Assembly: GCA_038380435.1 (NCBI GenBank)
Contig: JAWZYU010000013.1
Location: forward strand, 65,304,446 to 65,368,445
DNA: 64,000 nucleotides
Reading direction: 5' to 3'
Source: Ryuthela nishihirai
Lineage: Eukaryota; Arthropoda; Arachnida; Araneae; Heptathelidae
The notes below the pieces were generated by a model, which was given only the letters and a program-made list of their open reading frames with translations, was not told where the DNA came from and searched no databases. The first letter of the stretch is position 1, and each line of letters opens with the position of its first letter. The position numbers and the translations under genes were made by a program. Shown here piece by piece: positions 11,311 through 22,330 of the stretch.

Positions 11311-13353
11311 GCAGACTCTCTCTTATCTGGTCTCGGCTCAACCGGCCTCTGCTTTAACCGGTCGTTCCAAGAAGCAGAAGCAAGTTGCCTCTTGTTTTGT
11401 TTATTTGCTTCAGTTCCAAGAAGCGGAAGCAAGTCACCCCTTGTTTTGTTTATTTGCTTCAGTTTCAAGAAGTGGAAGCAAGTCGCTGCATATTTTATTT
11501 ATAGTACAGTACATATTTGCTTCAGTTCCTGTTTGTGAATATTACACTGTAGTATGCATATACTTTTACAAAATGAGTGAGTGCAAATGTAAGCATAATA
11601 TTGTTACGATGGAGATGAAATTAAAAGTGTTAGAACATATTGACAAAGGTGATCCAGTAATGCATATTTGTGATGAACTACATGTTGGTAAAAGCATGGT
11701 AAATGACTGGAGAAAGAATAGAAAATCTTTACAAGATTTTTGCACTCAGGTCGAGTCTGAAAAAACAGTTTCTTCTCGGTGCACTCTTAAAAAGCTGAAA
11801 AATGAAATTGTCGATGATGCATTTGGTTATGGTTCATGCAAGAGTGTCGAAAAGGAATGCCAATCAGTGGGAATTGTGAAAGAAAAAGCATCAATTCTTC
11901 ATTCTAAAATCGATAATGGGGTAGATTTTTCAGCAAGCAAGGGATGGCTTTCTCGCTGAAAAAAATTGCATGGTGTTCATTACCTTGGTGTTTGTGGTGA
12001 GAAATTGTCAGCTGATCCTTTAGCACCAAAGGAATTTTCAGAAAAAACTTTTAGTGCTTATTGAAGAAGGCCTGTGTGTGGAACAAATCTACAACGTAGA
12101 TGAGGCTGGGTTAAATTTCAAACTTCTTCCAACGAAAACGTTTGTGACAGCACAAGAAACCTCAGCATCAGGATTTAAAACAATCACTGTGGCTGTGTAT
12201 ACAAATGCTGCAGGTATGCACAAACTTCCTGTTTTTGTAATTGGGAAATCAGCAAAACCTCGAGCATTTAAAATTAGCTGCTCTGCCAGTTTACCACAAA
12301 GCTCAAAAGTCTGCTTGGATAGTATCATATTTGTTTAAAGAGTGGTTCTTTACAGAATTTGTTCCAAAAGTAAAAAACCACTTGACAAGTCTTAAAATGC
12401 CTGTAAAGGCCCTACTCATTCTCGACACTGCCCCAACACACCCAAGTAAACTCATTTCTGACAACATAAAAGCCATGTTTTTGCCACCTAATTTAACACC
12501 TTTAATGTAACCAATGGATCAAGGCATGCTTGTAAGTTTAAAAAGGCGATATAGGTGAAAGCTTCTTTCAGAAATTCTACAGTGAACTGAAAATGACAGA
12601 ATAGGACTTTTAAATGCTTTGAAAACAGTAAATATCAAGGATGTTATCTATATGTTAGCAAGAGCTTTTGAAGAAATACCTCGTACAATGTGTGTGAAGT
12701 CATGGAGAAAACTTTGGTCCATAGTTGAAAACTGTGTAGAAAAATACCAAAGACAACAACACGAAAGTATCGAATGAGCTTGCGCTTGCGGAAGATATGA
12801 CGGATAATGACAATATTTCACTGCTTAATGACTTTTAACTGCTGCCTGGATGTGACACACTTGAAGAAGATGATATTGAAAAATGGTTAAAAGGTGATGA
12901 ATAGTTGGAAAATGAAACACTGAATTATGATGGAATTATCAATGCAGTCTGTCAAGAAGGGAATGGAGAAGAAGCTGAGAATGAAGAAGAGGAGGAAAGA
13001 AATGTTAGCCATATTGAAGGAAAAGAAATTTTTGATATTGCAGGAACAACATGCATTGAACAACAATAGGCCTCATCTGTAATTGATGTTTGTTTATTAA
13101 AACATGGCAAGACTTTGCAGGTAAAAAAGTGTTAAGTTCAAAGAAACAAAAGAAAATCACAGATTTTTTCAAGTGAGTGCGAATAAATTGTTAATATTGT
13201 ACAACAAATTATTAATTAAAATACAGTACAGTTAGTATTTTTGTCATTTGCTGTTTTTATTTATTTTCAGACACAATTTTTGGATTAACTGGCCTTTTGT
13301 TCATCCGACCAGGGGTTCGGTCCCATAAGGGCCAAATAAGAGGGAGTCTACTG
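11311..13353 (+). mobile_element. Tigger/pogo DNA transposon, full length but broken
   Basis: The ends are inverted: the left is GCAGACTCTCTCTTATCTGG and the right ends CCAAATAAGAGGGAGTCTACTG, with TA on both sides. The terminal word is that of Tigger-like elements. Secondary inverted words (AACCGG..., GGCC...) lie just inside. At 2.0 kb it is close to a complete Tigger copy and carries a decayed transposase on the + strand. Confidence 0.85.
11573..13176 (+). pseudogene. Tigger-type transposase pseudogene with C-terminal PIP box
   Basis: The start at 11573 opens MSECKCKHNIVTMEMKLKVL, a pipsqueak/CENP-B-type HTH (KVLEHIDKGDPVMHICDEL, GKSMVNDWRKN). A second DNA-binding remnant (ASKGWLSR) is followed by stops, then the DDE domain: VEQIYNVDEAGLNFKLLP (first Asp), SGFKTITVAVYTNAAG, then in a shifted frame KALLILDTAPTHPS (second Asp region) and LPPNLTPLMxPMDQGM (third Asp). 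An acidic stretch precedes the end QKKITDFFK, then TGA. That ending fits the PCNA-binding PIP consensus known from pogo-type transposases. Several stops and two or more frameshifts make it non-functional. Confidence 0.85.
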
Positions 13354-13355
13354 TA

Positions 13356-13879
13356 CAGAGTGTAGTGTTTTATTTCAAACGCTATGTTCTTTTTTCCATT
13401 AAAATGCTGGGGTGTTTCCAAAAAGAGAGAAAAATTTCATTTTCTGCATTTCTGGTAGCATAAAATTAATTGATCAAATAACAAATACTTTTGCCTCCAC
13501 TGGGAGGAAAAGTGGACTCATTCTTTGTTAAGGTATATGCCATCTGCACAAGATACTTTAGTTGTAACCCTACGTTTCTCCCACACAAATGACTTTAGCC
13601 TTCTATTATGAAGAAGTTGAACTGCCATTTGTAGAGACAAATTGCACCAAAATATGAAAAGTATATCTCAAAAATTGAACTGTAGAATTATATTTTTGGT
13701 ATACCACAAGTTAAAATTTCTGTAATTTTTTATAATCATTTTTATTGTATCTTTAATATTCATGCTTATAAACAGTTTTTATTGTGATGCCCCTTCATTC
13801 ACTTTTACTTTACCTTAACCAGTTTTGCTTAATTTACATTATATTTATCATTTTGGGGATTTTTATTTCATTTTTGGCA
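13356..13879. other. No gene seen
   Basis: AT-rich sequence with no supported feature. Confidence 0.35.
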
Positions 13880-14430
13880 TCACAGTGCTTGTTTCCAAGA
13901 GCATAGGAGTTGAGCATAAGAGCAGAAGAGTTCGGAGTTGCGCATGCGCAACTCCGAACTTTCGATTGTCACCCGCTAAAGTGCGTATGTACAAGGACAT
14001 GCCCCCTCTTGCATGCTCGTCATTTTATGCAAATGTCTTTACCGGTGCAACAGCCACTTGTTGCCAAGCCTGTACACTTGTTAAAGCTGTGACATGTAGT
14101 CACAGAGAGTTAGAAGTTAGTAGTTGTCAGTAGAAGAAGTGAGTTTTTGAGAAGTGAGTTGTCAGGAGTGATAGTTGAAAGTTAGTTGTGAGTTGTAGTT
14201 GAAAGTTAGTTGTCAGTTTGTAGTGAGATAGAAAAGATGTAGTATCTTCTTCATTGAAGTTGGTGAGTGTTTAAAATAATTTTGGAAATAAACTTATTTG
14301 TTATAGAAACTTTTTTGAATCTTTGATATTTTTTTCTCTTGAGCAATGCGAGTTAATTTTTGATATATTAGAATTTTGACAATCATTTAATTTTTGAATT
14401 CTTACTCGCTAAGTAACGCTCGCTGGTATT
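13880..14430 (+). mobile_element. LTR-like dispersed repeat (or captured promoter), + orientation
   Basis: This is homologous over about 0.5 kb to the reverse-oriented block at 4430-4960. It contains a 32-bp perfect palindrome (13929-13960), a TATGCAAATG word near 14026, direct words GAAAGTTAGTTGT repeated between 14160 and 14215, and CTCTTGAGCAATGCGAG near 14337. Downstream, TGGTATTCGAACCC at 14421-14434 resembles a primer-binding site. I favour a solo or 5' LTR. Because the exon at 14735 lies 300 bp downstream, a promoter role for that gene cannot be excluded, and GGTGAGTG near 14260 could serve as a splice donor. Confidence 0.5.
13929..13960. promoter_or_regulatory. Perfect 32-bp palindrome with NRF-1-type core
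   Basis: The half site AGTTCGGAGTTGCGCA is followed without spacer by its exact complement. The centre TGCGCATGCGCA is the consensus palindrome bound by NRF-1 / erect-wing family factors in animals. Binding here is inferred from the motif only. The homologous spot in the copy near 4870 is degraded to ATGCAATCAT. Confidence 0.5.
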
Positions 14431-14734
14431 CGAACCCTAATTGAATGGCAATTTGTTAATTATGGCCTGGCACCCGATTTTAGCTATCTGGAGCTTGAAT
14501 AAATATTGGATCAAAGAGTCCAAAACTTTAGTAATATTTAAATCTTTGGAGCGTTACATTATTTTCTTATACAACAGTTTTTATTATGTACCACTAGGTG
14601 GGAATTTTTTTATTTCATTTCCAATAAGCACAAGCAGTTAACAAATAATAAGTAACTTTATTTTAAGAAGGATTTGTGAAAAATCAACATAGTGGTTGTC
14701 TGTTATAATGCAAAATTTTTCAATTTTATTTTAG

Positions 14735-14822
14735 CTAAACATGCCATTTGAACAACTGGAAAAAAATCTAAAATTTTTATTGACCCGTATTGAGAACCAT
14801 AAACCTAAAGGAACAGAAAATC
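14735..14822 (+). CDS. Candidate host exon (possible first coding exon), unknown protein
   Basis: A pyrimidine-rich tract and AG (14733-14734) precede, and GTAAGT (14823-14828) follows. Inside, ATG at 14741 opens 27 codons beginning MPFEQLEKNLKFLLTRIENH and leaving one base, so the intron is phase 1. The frame is also open upstream of the ATG within the exon (Leu-Asn), so either a coding start six bases after the acceptor or an internal exon is possible. The sequence looks like a charged alpha-helical segment. It is not transposon-like and I do not recognise the family. It joins in phase with the exon at 28558. Confidence 0.55.
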
Positions 14823-15706
14823 GTAAGTGTAGAATATTTTGTTTTATATATATTGTGCTGAATTTATTTTAACTTGTATTTGGAAGAATTAAAAGATTTT
14901 TTTTTTTTACTGTATTTTATTGCCTGACATTATGGCATGTAAACTGAATAACAAGGAGACAATATTTTTAGCTGCAAATGTTTATTCATTCAGGGCTTGG
15001 TTTTGTGAATAATGCTGATGTGTGACAAAAAAATCTACACCAATTAGTTGCCTTCATTTTGTCCAAAGAAGTTTGTGCTCATTGGTGTTTCTGTTTGCAT
15101 GCAGTGGACTGGATGAAGGATTGGCATTCTTGGCTGCTTTAACACATGCAGCTCTCTTCCTTGCATAGCTCTTTAATTATATGTTTCATAGGCTGCTGGT
15201 ATAGTGCATGTGATTATTTTCCCCATTTGTGTAAAAAGAAGTTAGGTATGTATATAGGGAGTGGTAGTTATGTATAGTAATAGAAGATAGGTATTTTTAA
15301 AATTTTCTAATTTATAGACGAATTTTTTTTTAAGTATGGCTCTGCTGCCAAATGTAATTGTGCCCTTTCACAGTCAGATGCCTTCAAATTTCAACTATAC
15401 CATGTATATTTACCGAGTAATTTGTAATTTCTTGACTGTGTTTTACTATTCACATTTTTACCATAATAACTAGAGAGAATATTTTGTTATGCATATAATA
15501 TAGAATATGTATAAAGAGCATTTTTGTGCACAAAATAACCTACTAACAGTAAATCAATTAAGGCTGCTAAATCAATTAAGGCAGAACTACCAACTACTCC
15601 AGTGTTTTCGGATTTTATCAGAATTTTGGTTTAAAATCTAAAAATACATATTGGTGATTGAAAATGCGAATTTTTGGGTTTTTTGCTATTGCCTTTTTTT
15701 TTTAAA
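14823..15706. other. Intron-like sequence, no feature
   Basis: If the flanking exons are real, this is the start of a long intron. I see no gene or element up to the TTAA element. Confidence 0.35.
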
Positions 15707-16046
15707 CCCTTCCAGTGTTCAGCCTGAAAAACTGGTTTACATCCAGAGGCCAAGCTATTTTACTCCAAGCTATATGCTCAGCCAAAAAAAAATTAACTTA
15801 GAACATTTTTGCCAAATAGCCAATGAAAGGAATTATGGCATGTTATATGCTAAATTAACATGCTATTTAATTCTTGATTTCCTGAAAATAAAATATTTTA
15901 CAAAAAAGCTACTAGTTTTATTTTAATAGGATTTTTTTAGGGTCATGTAGTAAAAAAATGCATCTGGGAACACAAATAAAAATTTATTTAAAAAAAAAAA
16001 CTAATAGACAGAAATGATTACAGTGCACAAACAAAAAATATATATA

Positions 16047-17516
16047 CAGGGTGAATCTGAAAAAGTGGGCAAAACTTTACGGGGTGGTAGAACGCAGCTA
16101 TACGAGCAATATTCGTCATAGAATGTATGGTCGGAACGCAAGCGGTGAGAAGTTAAAAGGTAGTTTTCCACTGTCACATTTAAAGAATGAACACAAGAAG
16201 GAGAGGAGATACTTCAGAAAGCATTTTATTAACAGGAATGTAATTGAGGTACATGCTCAAAGAAATTGCTCAAAAGAGCTGCCGCCAGCTGTAATGCAGG
16301 CTTCACACCTGCGGGATAGGGACCGACGCACATTTGCGAAGACACCAGGCATTTCCCGAATATCGCCTGCAATAACGGCGATCCTGGCGACTAGATCCAT
16401 ATCAGTTTCAATGGGGCACTCATAGATTAGGCTTTTCTTATGGCCCCACAGGAAAAAGTCCAAACACGAGAGATCCGGCGATCTTGGTGGCCAAGCTATG
16501 GGACCACCTCGACCAATCCATCGCCCTGGGAACGTTGCATGTAAAGTGTTCCGCACATCTAAGCTGAAGTGTGCAGGCGCACCGTCGTGCTGGAACCACA
16601 TTCTCGACCTGCTGGGGGTTGGAATCGGATGCAGCAGCTCCGGCAACACCTCTCATAGGAATGTGTTATACGATTTGCCATCCAGACGGTGTGGCAGGAG
16701 GTATGGGCCAACCAAATGCTCATGGAGGATCCCTGCCCAAACATTTACGGAGAACCGCTGCTGGAACGAATGAGGACGTGTGGCATGCGGGTTCGTAGAT
16801 GCCCACGTGTGTGAATTGTGGGTATTCAAAACGCCCTCATGGGTGAAAGTGCACTCGTCCGTAAACAGAACATGTGCACCAAAATCCGGTTGCGCTGCAT
16901 TCTGCTGGAGGTACCAACGTGCAAAATCGACACATGGCTGATAGTCCGCCGGTGACAACGCTTGTACCTTCTGCCTACGATAGGGGTGCATTCCTTCCTC
17001 CTGTAGCACATGGCAAACCGACATTTGGGACACGTGTACTGCACAGGAAACCGCTCGCATGCTACATCCCGGTTGCTCTTCCACCCTACGCAGAATGTCC
17101 TCTGCAAGTTGCGGCGTACTGACACTCCTTTCACGCCCTGCGTCTTGCTTGGCCGCGGCAAAGGATCCCGTTTCACACAGCCGCCGATGCAAACGCTCGA
17201 AGTTTTTCTGATCTGGAGTGCATCTCATCGGAAACTGGTCGCGGTAACGTCTCTGTGCCTCACTTGCATTCCCGTCCGCCGCCACCATACACAAAGTGCA
17301 TATCCGCCATTTCGTGGTTAGTATAACCAGCTATCCTCTCGGCAATCCACGGTAGAAATGCCGTTGGGTGCGAGGACCGACCCTTTTATACCATTTCCAA
17401 CACCACCTAGTGGCTCGCCGTTTGCGTTCCGCCCATACTTTCTATGACGAATATTGCTCGTATAGCTGCGTTCTACCACCCCGTAAAGTTTTGCCCACTT
17501 TTTCAGATTCACCCTG
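16047..17516 (-). mobile_element. DD41D mariner-like transposon, nearly complete
   Basis: Terminal inverted repeats of about 100 bp run from CAGGGTGAATCTGAAAAAGT at the left and are mirrored at the right, through the block CAATATTCGTCATAGAA. TA lies at both boundaries (16045-16046 and 17517-17518) inside TATATA. Its 1470 bp are almost all coding plus ends. It is noticeably more GC-rich than the AT-rich host arm, as expected for a younger insertion. Confidence 0.9.
16257..17310 (-). pseudogene. Mariner-like (DUF4817 + DDE) transposase, one frameshift and one stop
   Basis: Reading leftward from ATG at 17310 (MADMHFVYG), a one-base shift near 17285 leads into a frame of about 210 codons. Order: DUF4817-type N-terminus (ADGNASEAQRRYRDQFP, then ERLHRRLCETGSF), HTH linker (DAGRER, then SMRAVSCAVHVSQMSVCHVL), first catalytic block (HVLFTDECTFTHEG). 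An in-frame TGA at 16653-16655 follows KSYNTFL. The same frame continues EVLPELLHP, MWFQHDGAPAHFS (second Asp), then RSPDLSCLDFFLWG (third Asp), ending SSFEQFL. Forty-one residues separate the last two catalytic Asp residues, so this is DD41D spacing. About 350 aa in total, the family's usual length. All three catalytic residues are kept. Confidence 0.88.
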
Positions 17517-18567
17517 TATATATTTCTTTGTAACTAGAAAATTACTCTCTTTCTGTAATATTTTTCCCGATACCATACTTTAGGAAAAGTCCAGCTTTTT
17601 GCCAACGTGTTAAGTCCTATAAATAAGTCAACTTTATAATTTTTTTAAAAAAGTTACCAATCAACTGAAATAGGTCATATTATATACCAAATTAAACAGA
17701 ATTTAATTTAAATTTTATGAAAATGAATTTAAGCAAATTTATAAATAGTATTGATTTTAATAAGACTTTTTTTTATGTGATATAGTGAAAAAAAATAGAT
17801 CAGACTATGCAATTAATGTTTAATTTTGGGAAAACTGATGAATAAAAACAGTTAAATTATATATTAATTGAAAGGAAATTTCTTCCCAAATATAATATTT
17901 ACCTGAAACATGCTTTTCGTTTCTTTTAATGGTTCTTTTCAGTGTTGTATAATTTAAAATATGGGCCTGCATTGTACAAGGTGACTTGGATCCCGCACAT
18001 ATTAATGGGATTTTCTATCCTGTTTATTCCTGTTTATTAAATGGGAGAACACTTCTTGGCTGCTTTTTTTTTTTACCAAACATTGTGAATTCTAAAGTTG
18101 ACTTGTTTATCTGACTCAGCATAATTGGGTAAAATCCTGGACTTTTCTCAAAGTATGATATGGAAAAAAAAAATTACAAAGTGGGAGAAATGTTTACTTT
18201 AAACAAGAGAATTTTTTTGTTATTTAGAAATAAATAGCCTTTCTATTCATGTGTATTATAATCATTTCTGTCTATTATTGTTTTTTAAATTAAGTTTTGT
18301 GTTGCGAGATGCATTTTTTACTATATGACTCTAAAAAAAGTCATTAAAATAAAACTAGTCAGCTTTTTTGTTAAATGGTTTTATTTTCAGAAAATCCAGA
18401 ATTAAATGCTGATTAATTTGGCATATAACATACCATAATTCCTTTCAAGAGTTATTTGGCAAAAAAAAGTTCTAAAGTTAAATTTTTTTTTGCTTGATCA
18501 GAGTGAAAAAAATAGCTGGACCTCTGGATGTAAATCAGTTTTTCAGGCTGGACCCTGGAAGGGTTAA

Positions 18568-19921
18568 AAGTAAATTAAAGGATAATACTACTCCTGATAA
18601 AAACCTGTTGCATGAATTTTTTTTTTTTATGATGATTGATTTTACTTAGACCAAACATTTGTTGTCTCAAGGAATACACAGAAAAAGAGTGTTGGAAAAA
18701 ATAAGTCGATGACCCTAAAATATACCCATGATAATATACCCAATAAAAAGCAGCATCTTCACATGCAACTAATGATTTTAAATACCTTAGAGCAGGGGTT
18801 CCCAAACTTTTTCAATTGCTTACCACTTTTTATTTCCAAGCTTTTTCATGTACCACTAGTTTCAACCTGGGGTTGTTAATTTTTTACCATGGTCATTTGA
18901 CACCTTGAAGGTATTGGGTATAGAGATGGCAGTTTCATGGTCATTGCAATGCTGTTTTCTCACTGTATTTATCAGGTTATCTGGACTGAAATGATGATAT
19001 CAATATGAAATAATGGATGAAATATGAAATGAATATGAAGTGCTGGTAATAAAAATACATGATATAACACCCATATCTTACTCCAGACTCAAACCAAAAA
19101 ACTTTGCTACCAATAAGTTAACATTTTACTCTTCTGCCATTTCTGACATTCTACCAATAAGTTAACAATTTTAGCCATTGAGTCAGGCTCTCAGGATGCA
19201 GATGGAAATACAAAAGAAAATGAAAAAATGAAATAAAAATGCTTATTTATTAAAAGAAAAAATAACAATAACTAAACTGGTAATAACTCAAAATAGTACG
19301 AAGTCTTTAATGTGAGGAGTGTGCTTATCCAACCAAACATAACTGTTGTATATTTGGCTGGATTTGACTCAATCATAGCCATAAATCCAGATCAATGTTT
19401 AGTTTACTCCTGAATTTATAGTTTATATGCTAAATTGATGAAAATCCCGACTCACCCAAGTATGTTGTACTGAAATAATTTAATGCATGATTATGCTGTT
19501 TAAAAGGATGTGAGCTCGAAAGCTGCTATCTCACAAGACACTGAGACTATATCATATAGTCTAGGTATAAGTTGTTAGAACATGGCAAGACTTAACTTAA
19601 GATAGTTTTAACATCAATAAAAGTTCCAAGTAAGGTTGTAAAATATTACCATTTGTAGAAAAGTCCTGCTGGCTTCAGCTGTTTCTGAGTGTTTATAATA
19701 TTCTTCTGTGATTCTTCTTCAAGTTGCCATTTGAAGAGTTGTTGCCATTTCAGAGATGATTTGAGCAATGATGTAGTTGCTAAGCACTCCAGATACTAGT
19801 CCGGGATCATTTCATTGAATTCACTATTTCCGTAGTGTTGTAGCAATAATGGTAAATGTTGCATATGACTTCATTCAACACCTTATTTATATGAAAAACA
19901 GTGCGCTCACAAAGCTATTCC
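18568..19921. other. No gene; one isolated hAT-type terminus
   Basis: The word CAGGGGTTCCCAAACTTTTT at 18793-18812 is a typical hAT terminal repeat, and CCTTAGAG before it could be a target duplication. No matching right end or transposase is visible downstream, so it is a lone end. The rest is AT-rich without features. Confidence 0.45.
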
Positions 19922-20551
19922 ATGTATAACGTCCAAATGTATTCCACTTTCAACATATTCAAAGTTGTTTAAAAAACGCCTTTTGAACAACATATTCAGT
20001 GCATGTTTCAAATGTGAAACTACAAAAATCTGAACATTAAAATTTTAAAATAAGGAAGTGCCCTTCAATCAAAGCTATCATAGCAACTAGTTTCACCCCA
20101 ACGTGTGCGGCGCTTCATCAAGCACGGGTTTGTGCTCCGCACTTCATCAAGTGCATGGTACAAGCATGTTGTTGCACAAGCAATCTTTGTAAAGGTTAAT
20201 TAACCTTTATAAAGATCGCTTGTGCAACACTGAGATTCCACCCCTACTAGTGCCGTGAAACCTCCTGCTGCACGAGCAGCATTCAAATTTGGTAAATTGC
20301 TGATAGAGGGATAATCATATTTAAACACTCACCATCGCAGTTCACATTGCTTGATGAAGCCCCGCATGTGTCAGGGTGAAACTAGTCGCTATGATAGCTT
20401 CGATTGAAGGGCACTTCCTTATTTTAACGTTTTAATGTTCAGATTTTAGTAGTTTCACATTTGAAATATGCACTGAATATGTTGTTCCAAAGGCGTTTTT
20501 TAAACAACTTTGAATATGTTGAAAGTGGAATACATTTGGATGTTATACACT
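19922..20551. repeat. Foldback element with internal palindrome
   Basis: Arms of about 200 bp (19922-20125 and 20355-20551) are inverted copies with few differences. They share AAATGTATTCCACTTTCAAC, AAGGAAGTGCCCTTCAATC and GTTTCACCC. A second inverted pair lies in the loop at 20171-20228. No transposase is present. It behaves like a MITE or foldback of unknown parentage. It abuts the 150-bp-period array at 20560. Confidence 0.75.
20171..20228. repeat. 58-bp palindrome in the loop of the foldback
   Basis: Two adjacent 29-bp arms (GTTGCACAAGC...GGTTAA and its complement) differ at two positions and meet with no spacer. Confidence 0.8.
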
Positions 20552-20559
20552 TTAGTTTG

Positions 20560-21320
20560 GTTATTACCTGTCTTCCTGTTGCTTTTGGCTTTGACATTTG
20601 TCGGTTGGTTTGACAAAACATTGTTCCATCATATCTTTTGAATGTGATGGAGAAACTTAATGATTTATGTTCCAAATGAAAGGTTCTGATGCAGGGAGTG
20701 TCATAGGCTATAAAAGCTTGACCCCTGTGCTTTCTCCCCCCTAAAAAAAGGGTAATGTGAAAACTATTCTTAAGCTAAAATCATCTCCAGAACACGAAGG
20801 CCGAAAGTAACAAGCTATATATCAAATGAAAGCTTCAGATACGGGGAATTTCCTAAGCTATAAAAAATTGACCCACTGTGCTTCCTTCCCCCCTAAAAAA
20901 GGGAGAAAGTATGAAAATGATTGTTCTGCCATATCACCAGAATGCGACTGCTGAAAGTAACAAGCTATACGTCAAATGAAAACTTTTGACACCAATGTTG
21001 TAGGCTATGAAAAATTGACCCCCTCATGCTCTCTTCCCTCCTAAAAATGGGACATATGAAAGTTATTCTGCTATATATTTTGAACACGAGAGCCTACAGT
21101 TATGAATTAGGTGTCAAATAAAAGCATGTAATGACAGTTGTAAACTATTCGAATTTTGCCCCTATTATTTCCCTCCTAATAAAATGGGAAAGGGGTGGAT
21201 TTTCTTGTGGTTCGACTTTAACGAGTAGTATCTCAAAATTTGTGACATCTCCAATGTCATGGGCTATGTCAAATGTAACTCCAAAGGGGGGGGGGGATGT
21301 GCTCGATGTTTATGACATAT
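20560..21320 (+). repeat. Degenerate tandem array, period about 150 bp, copy 1
   Basis: Equivalent points recur at about 20641, 20791, 20941 and 21082. Each unit has a TATATCTCCAGAACGYGA-like word, a GAAAGTNACAAGCTAT word, a CAAATGAAAGC word and a GACCCCNNTGCT/CCCCCCTAAAAAAGGG end. Unit-by-unit order is the same in the paralogous array at 57.03-58.2 kb. I do not recognise it as coding. Confidence 0.75.
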
Positions 21321-21395
21321 AGCAAAAGTTTTTGGAGATAGGTGTTTTTAGTAACAACAACAAAAATATAAATTTAAAAAATACATATCTTCCTA

Positions 21396-22330
21396 CAGTG
21401 TTCCATCATCACTGCAGAGTTGCATGTTATCAGCATTGCCTTGGACACATTACAGCTAAGTGTCATCATCGGTGTGTCCTATACATTGACTCGCTTAGCT
21501 CGCTACACGCTTTAATCTCCATGAGGCATTGTCCTCACCCTGTTCTCTCCAAGATCTGCCAGCAGCTTCATTGTCTGGCAGCCACAAATGCCATCATCTG
21601 TTGGGTGCCCGGTCATGTCGGAATCAGGGGCAATGACTTGGCAGATGTTGCTGCCAAGATCCCATCCGACTCTCCACTGCCAGTTCCATACTTTGGCTTC
21701 CGACAGATTTTTTCCATTGAGCTCCAGGCACAATGACAGAGATCTTGGTCTGAACAGGTTGGTAACAGGCTTTTTGAGATCAAGGTTTATTGTGAAACCA
21801 TGGCAGTCTTGTTTTCGCAGGAATTGCAAGGAGGAAGTTGTACTTGCTCACCTCTGCTTAGGTCATTCATTTCTTGTTCGAGCAGACGGTGACCTAAGTG
21901 CGAGTTTTGTGACACCATTTTAATTATTAAACATATTTTAATCTCCTGTCCCGCTTTTAACTTTGAACGGCATTTGCATTTCCACTTCCATGATTTTACG
22001 GCTGAACTCCTTACACTCGGCCACTTTTATCTAATGACTTTTTTTATCCTCTGTCTTTGCTTTTTTACACTGTACAGTTATTTTAGCAGATTGTGATTTT
22101 ATGGCTATCTTTTAAAGTAATTTATGGCTTTATCTTTTATACCTTGATAATCTTGGGTTCGTTTTACCTTTTTGTATTATATATGTATATTGGTTTTGTC
22201 TTTTACATTTACAATTTTTGCCTTTAACTTTGGTTGTGGGTTTCTGTTTTTTACTCTTTCTCTTTTTATCTCATTTGGTACATTTATGGCCTCTGTTGTC
22301 CATGCACCATAAAACCCCAAACAACCAATC
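21396..22330 (+). mobile_element. 5'-truncated LINE with RNase H domain, 10-bp target duplication
   Basis: It is flanked by TATCTTCCTA on both sides (21386-21395, 22331-22340). The undisturbed site is seen in the paralogous locus near 58298. The insert starts inside the RNase H domain (VLYIDSLSSLHAL with the catalytic Asp, then AIICWVPGHVGIRGNDLADV, the conserved final helix). It continues to a post-RNase H region (EEVVLAHLCLGHSFL), a shift or stop, a T-rich 3' UTR, and ends CCATAAAACCCCAAACAACCAAT. RNase H places it in the Jockey/I/R1-like part of the LINE tree. Confidence 0.85.

Larger units (their letters stand above)
15707..18563. mobile_element. piggyBac-type TTAA foldback element, copy 2, with nested transposon
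   Basis: The left end CCCTTCCAGTGTTCAGCCTG and right end CAGGCTGGACCCTGGAAGGG are inverted. TTAA is immediately after the right end (18564-18567) and one base from the left end. The inverted arms are very long, about 450 bp. The left arm covers 15707-16046 plus 17517-17640 and the right arm about 18115-18563, around a unique centre of about 475 bp. The arms share ACATGCTATTTAATTC-type and AAAAAGTCCAGC-type words. The mariner-like element at 16047-17516 splits the left arm. No transposase of its own is visible. Confidence 0.75.
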
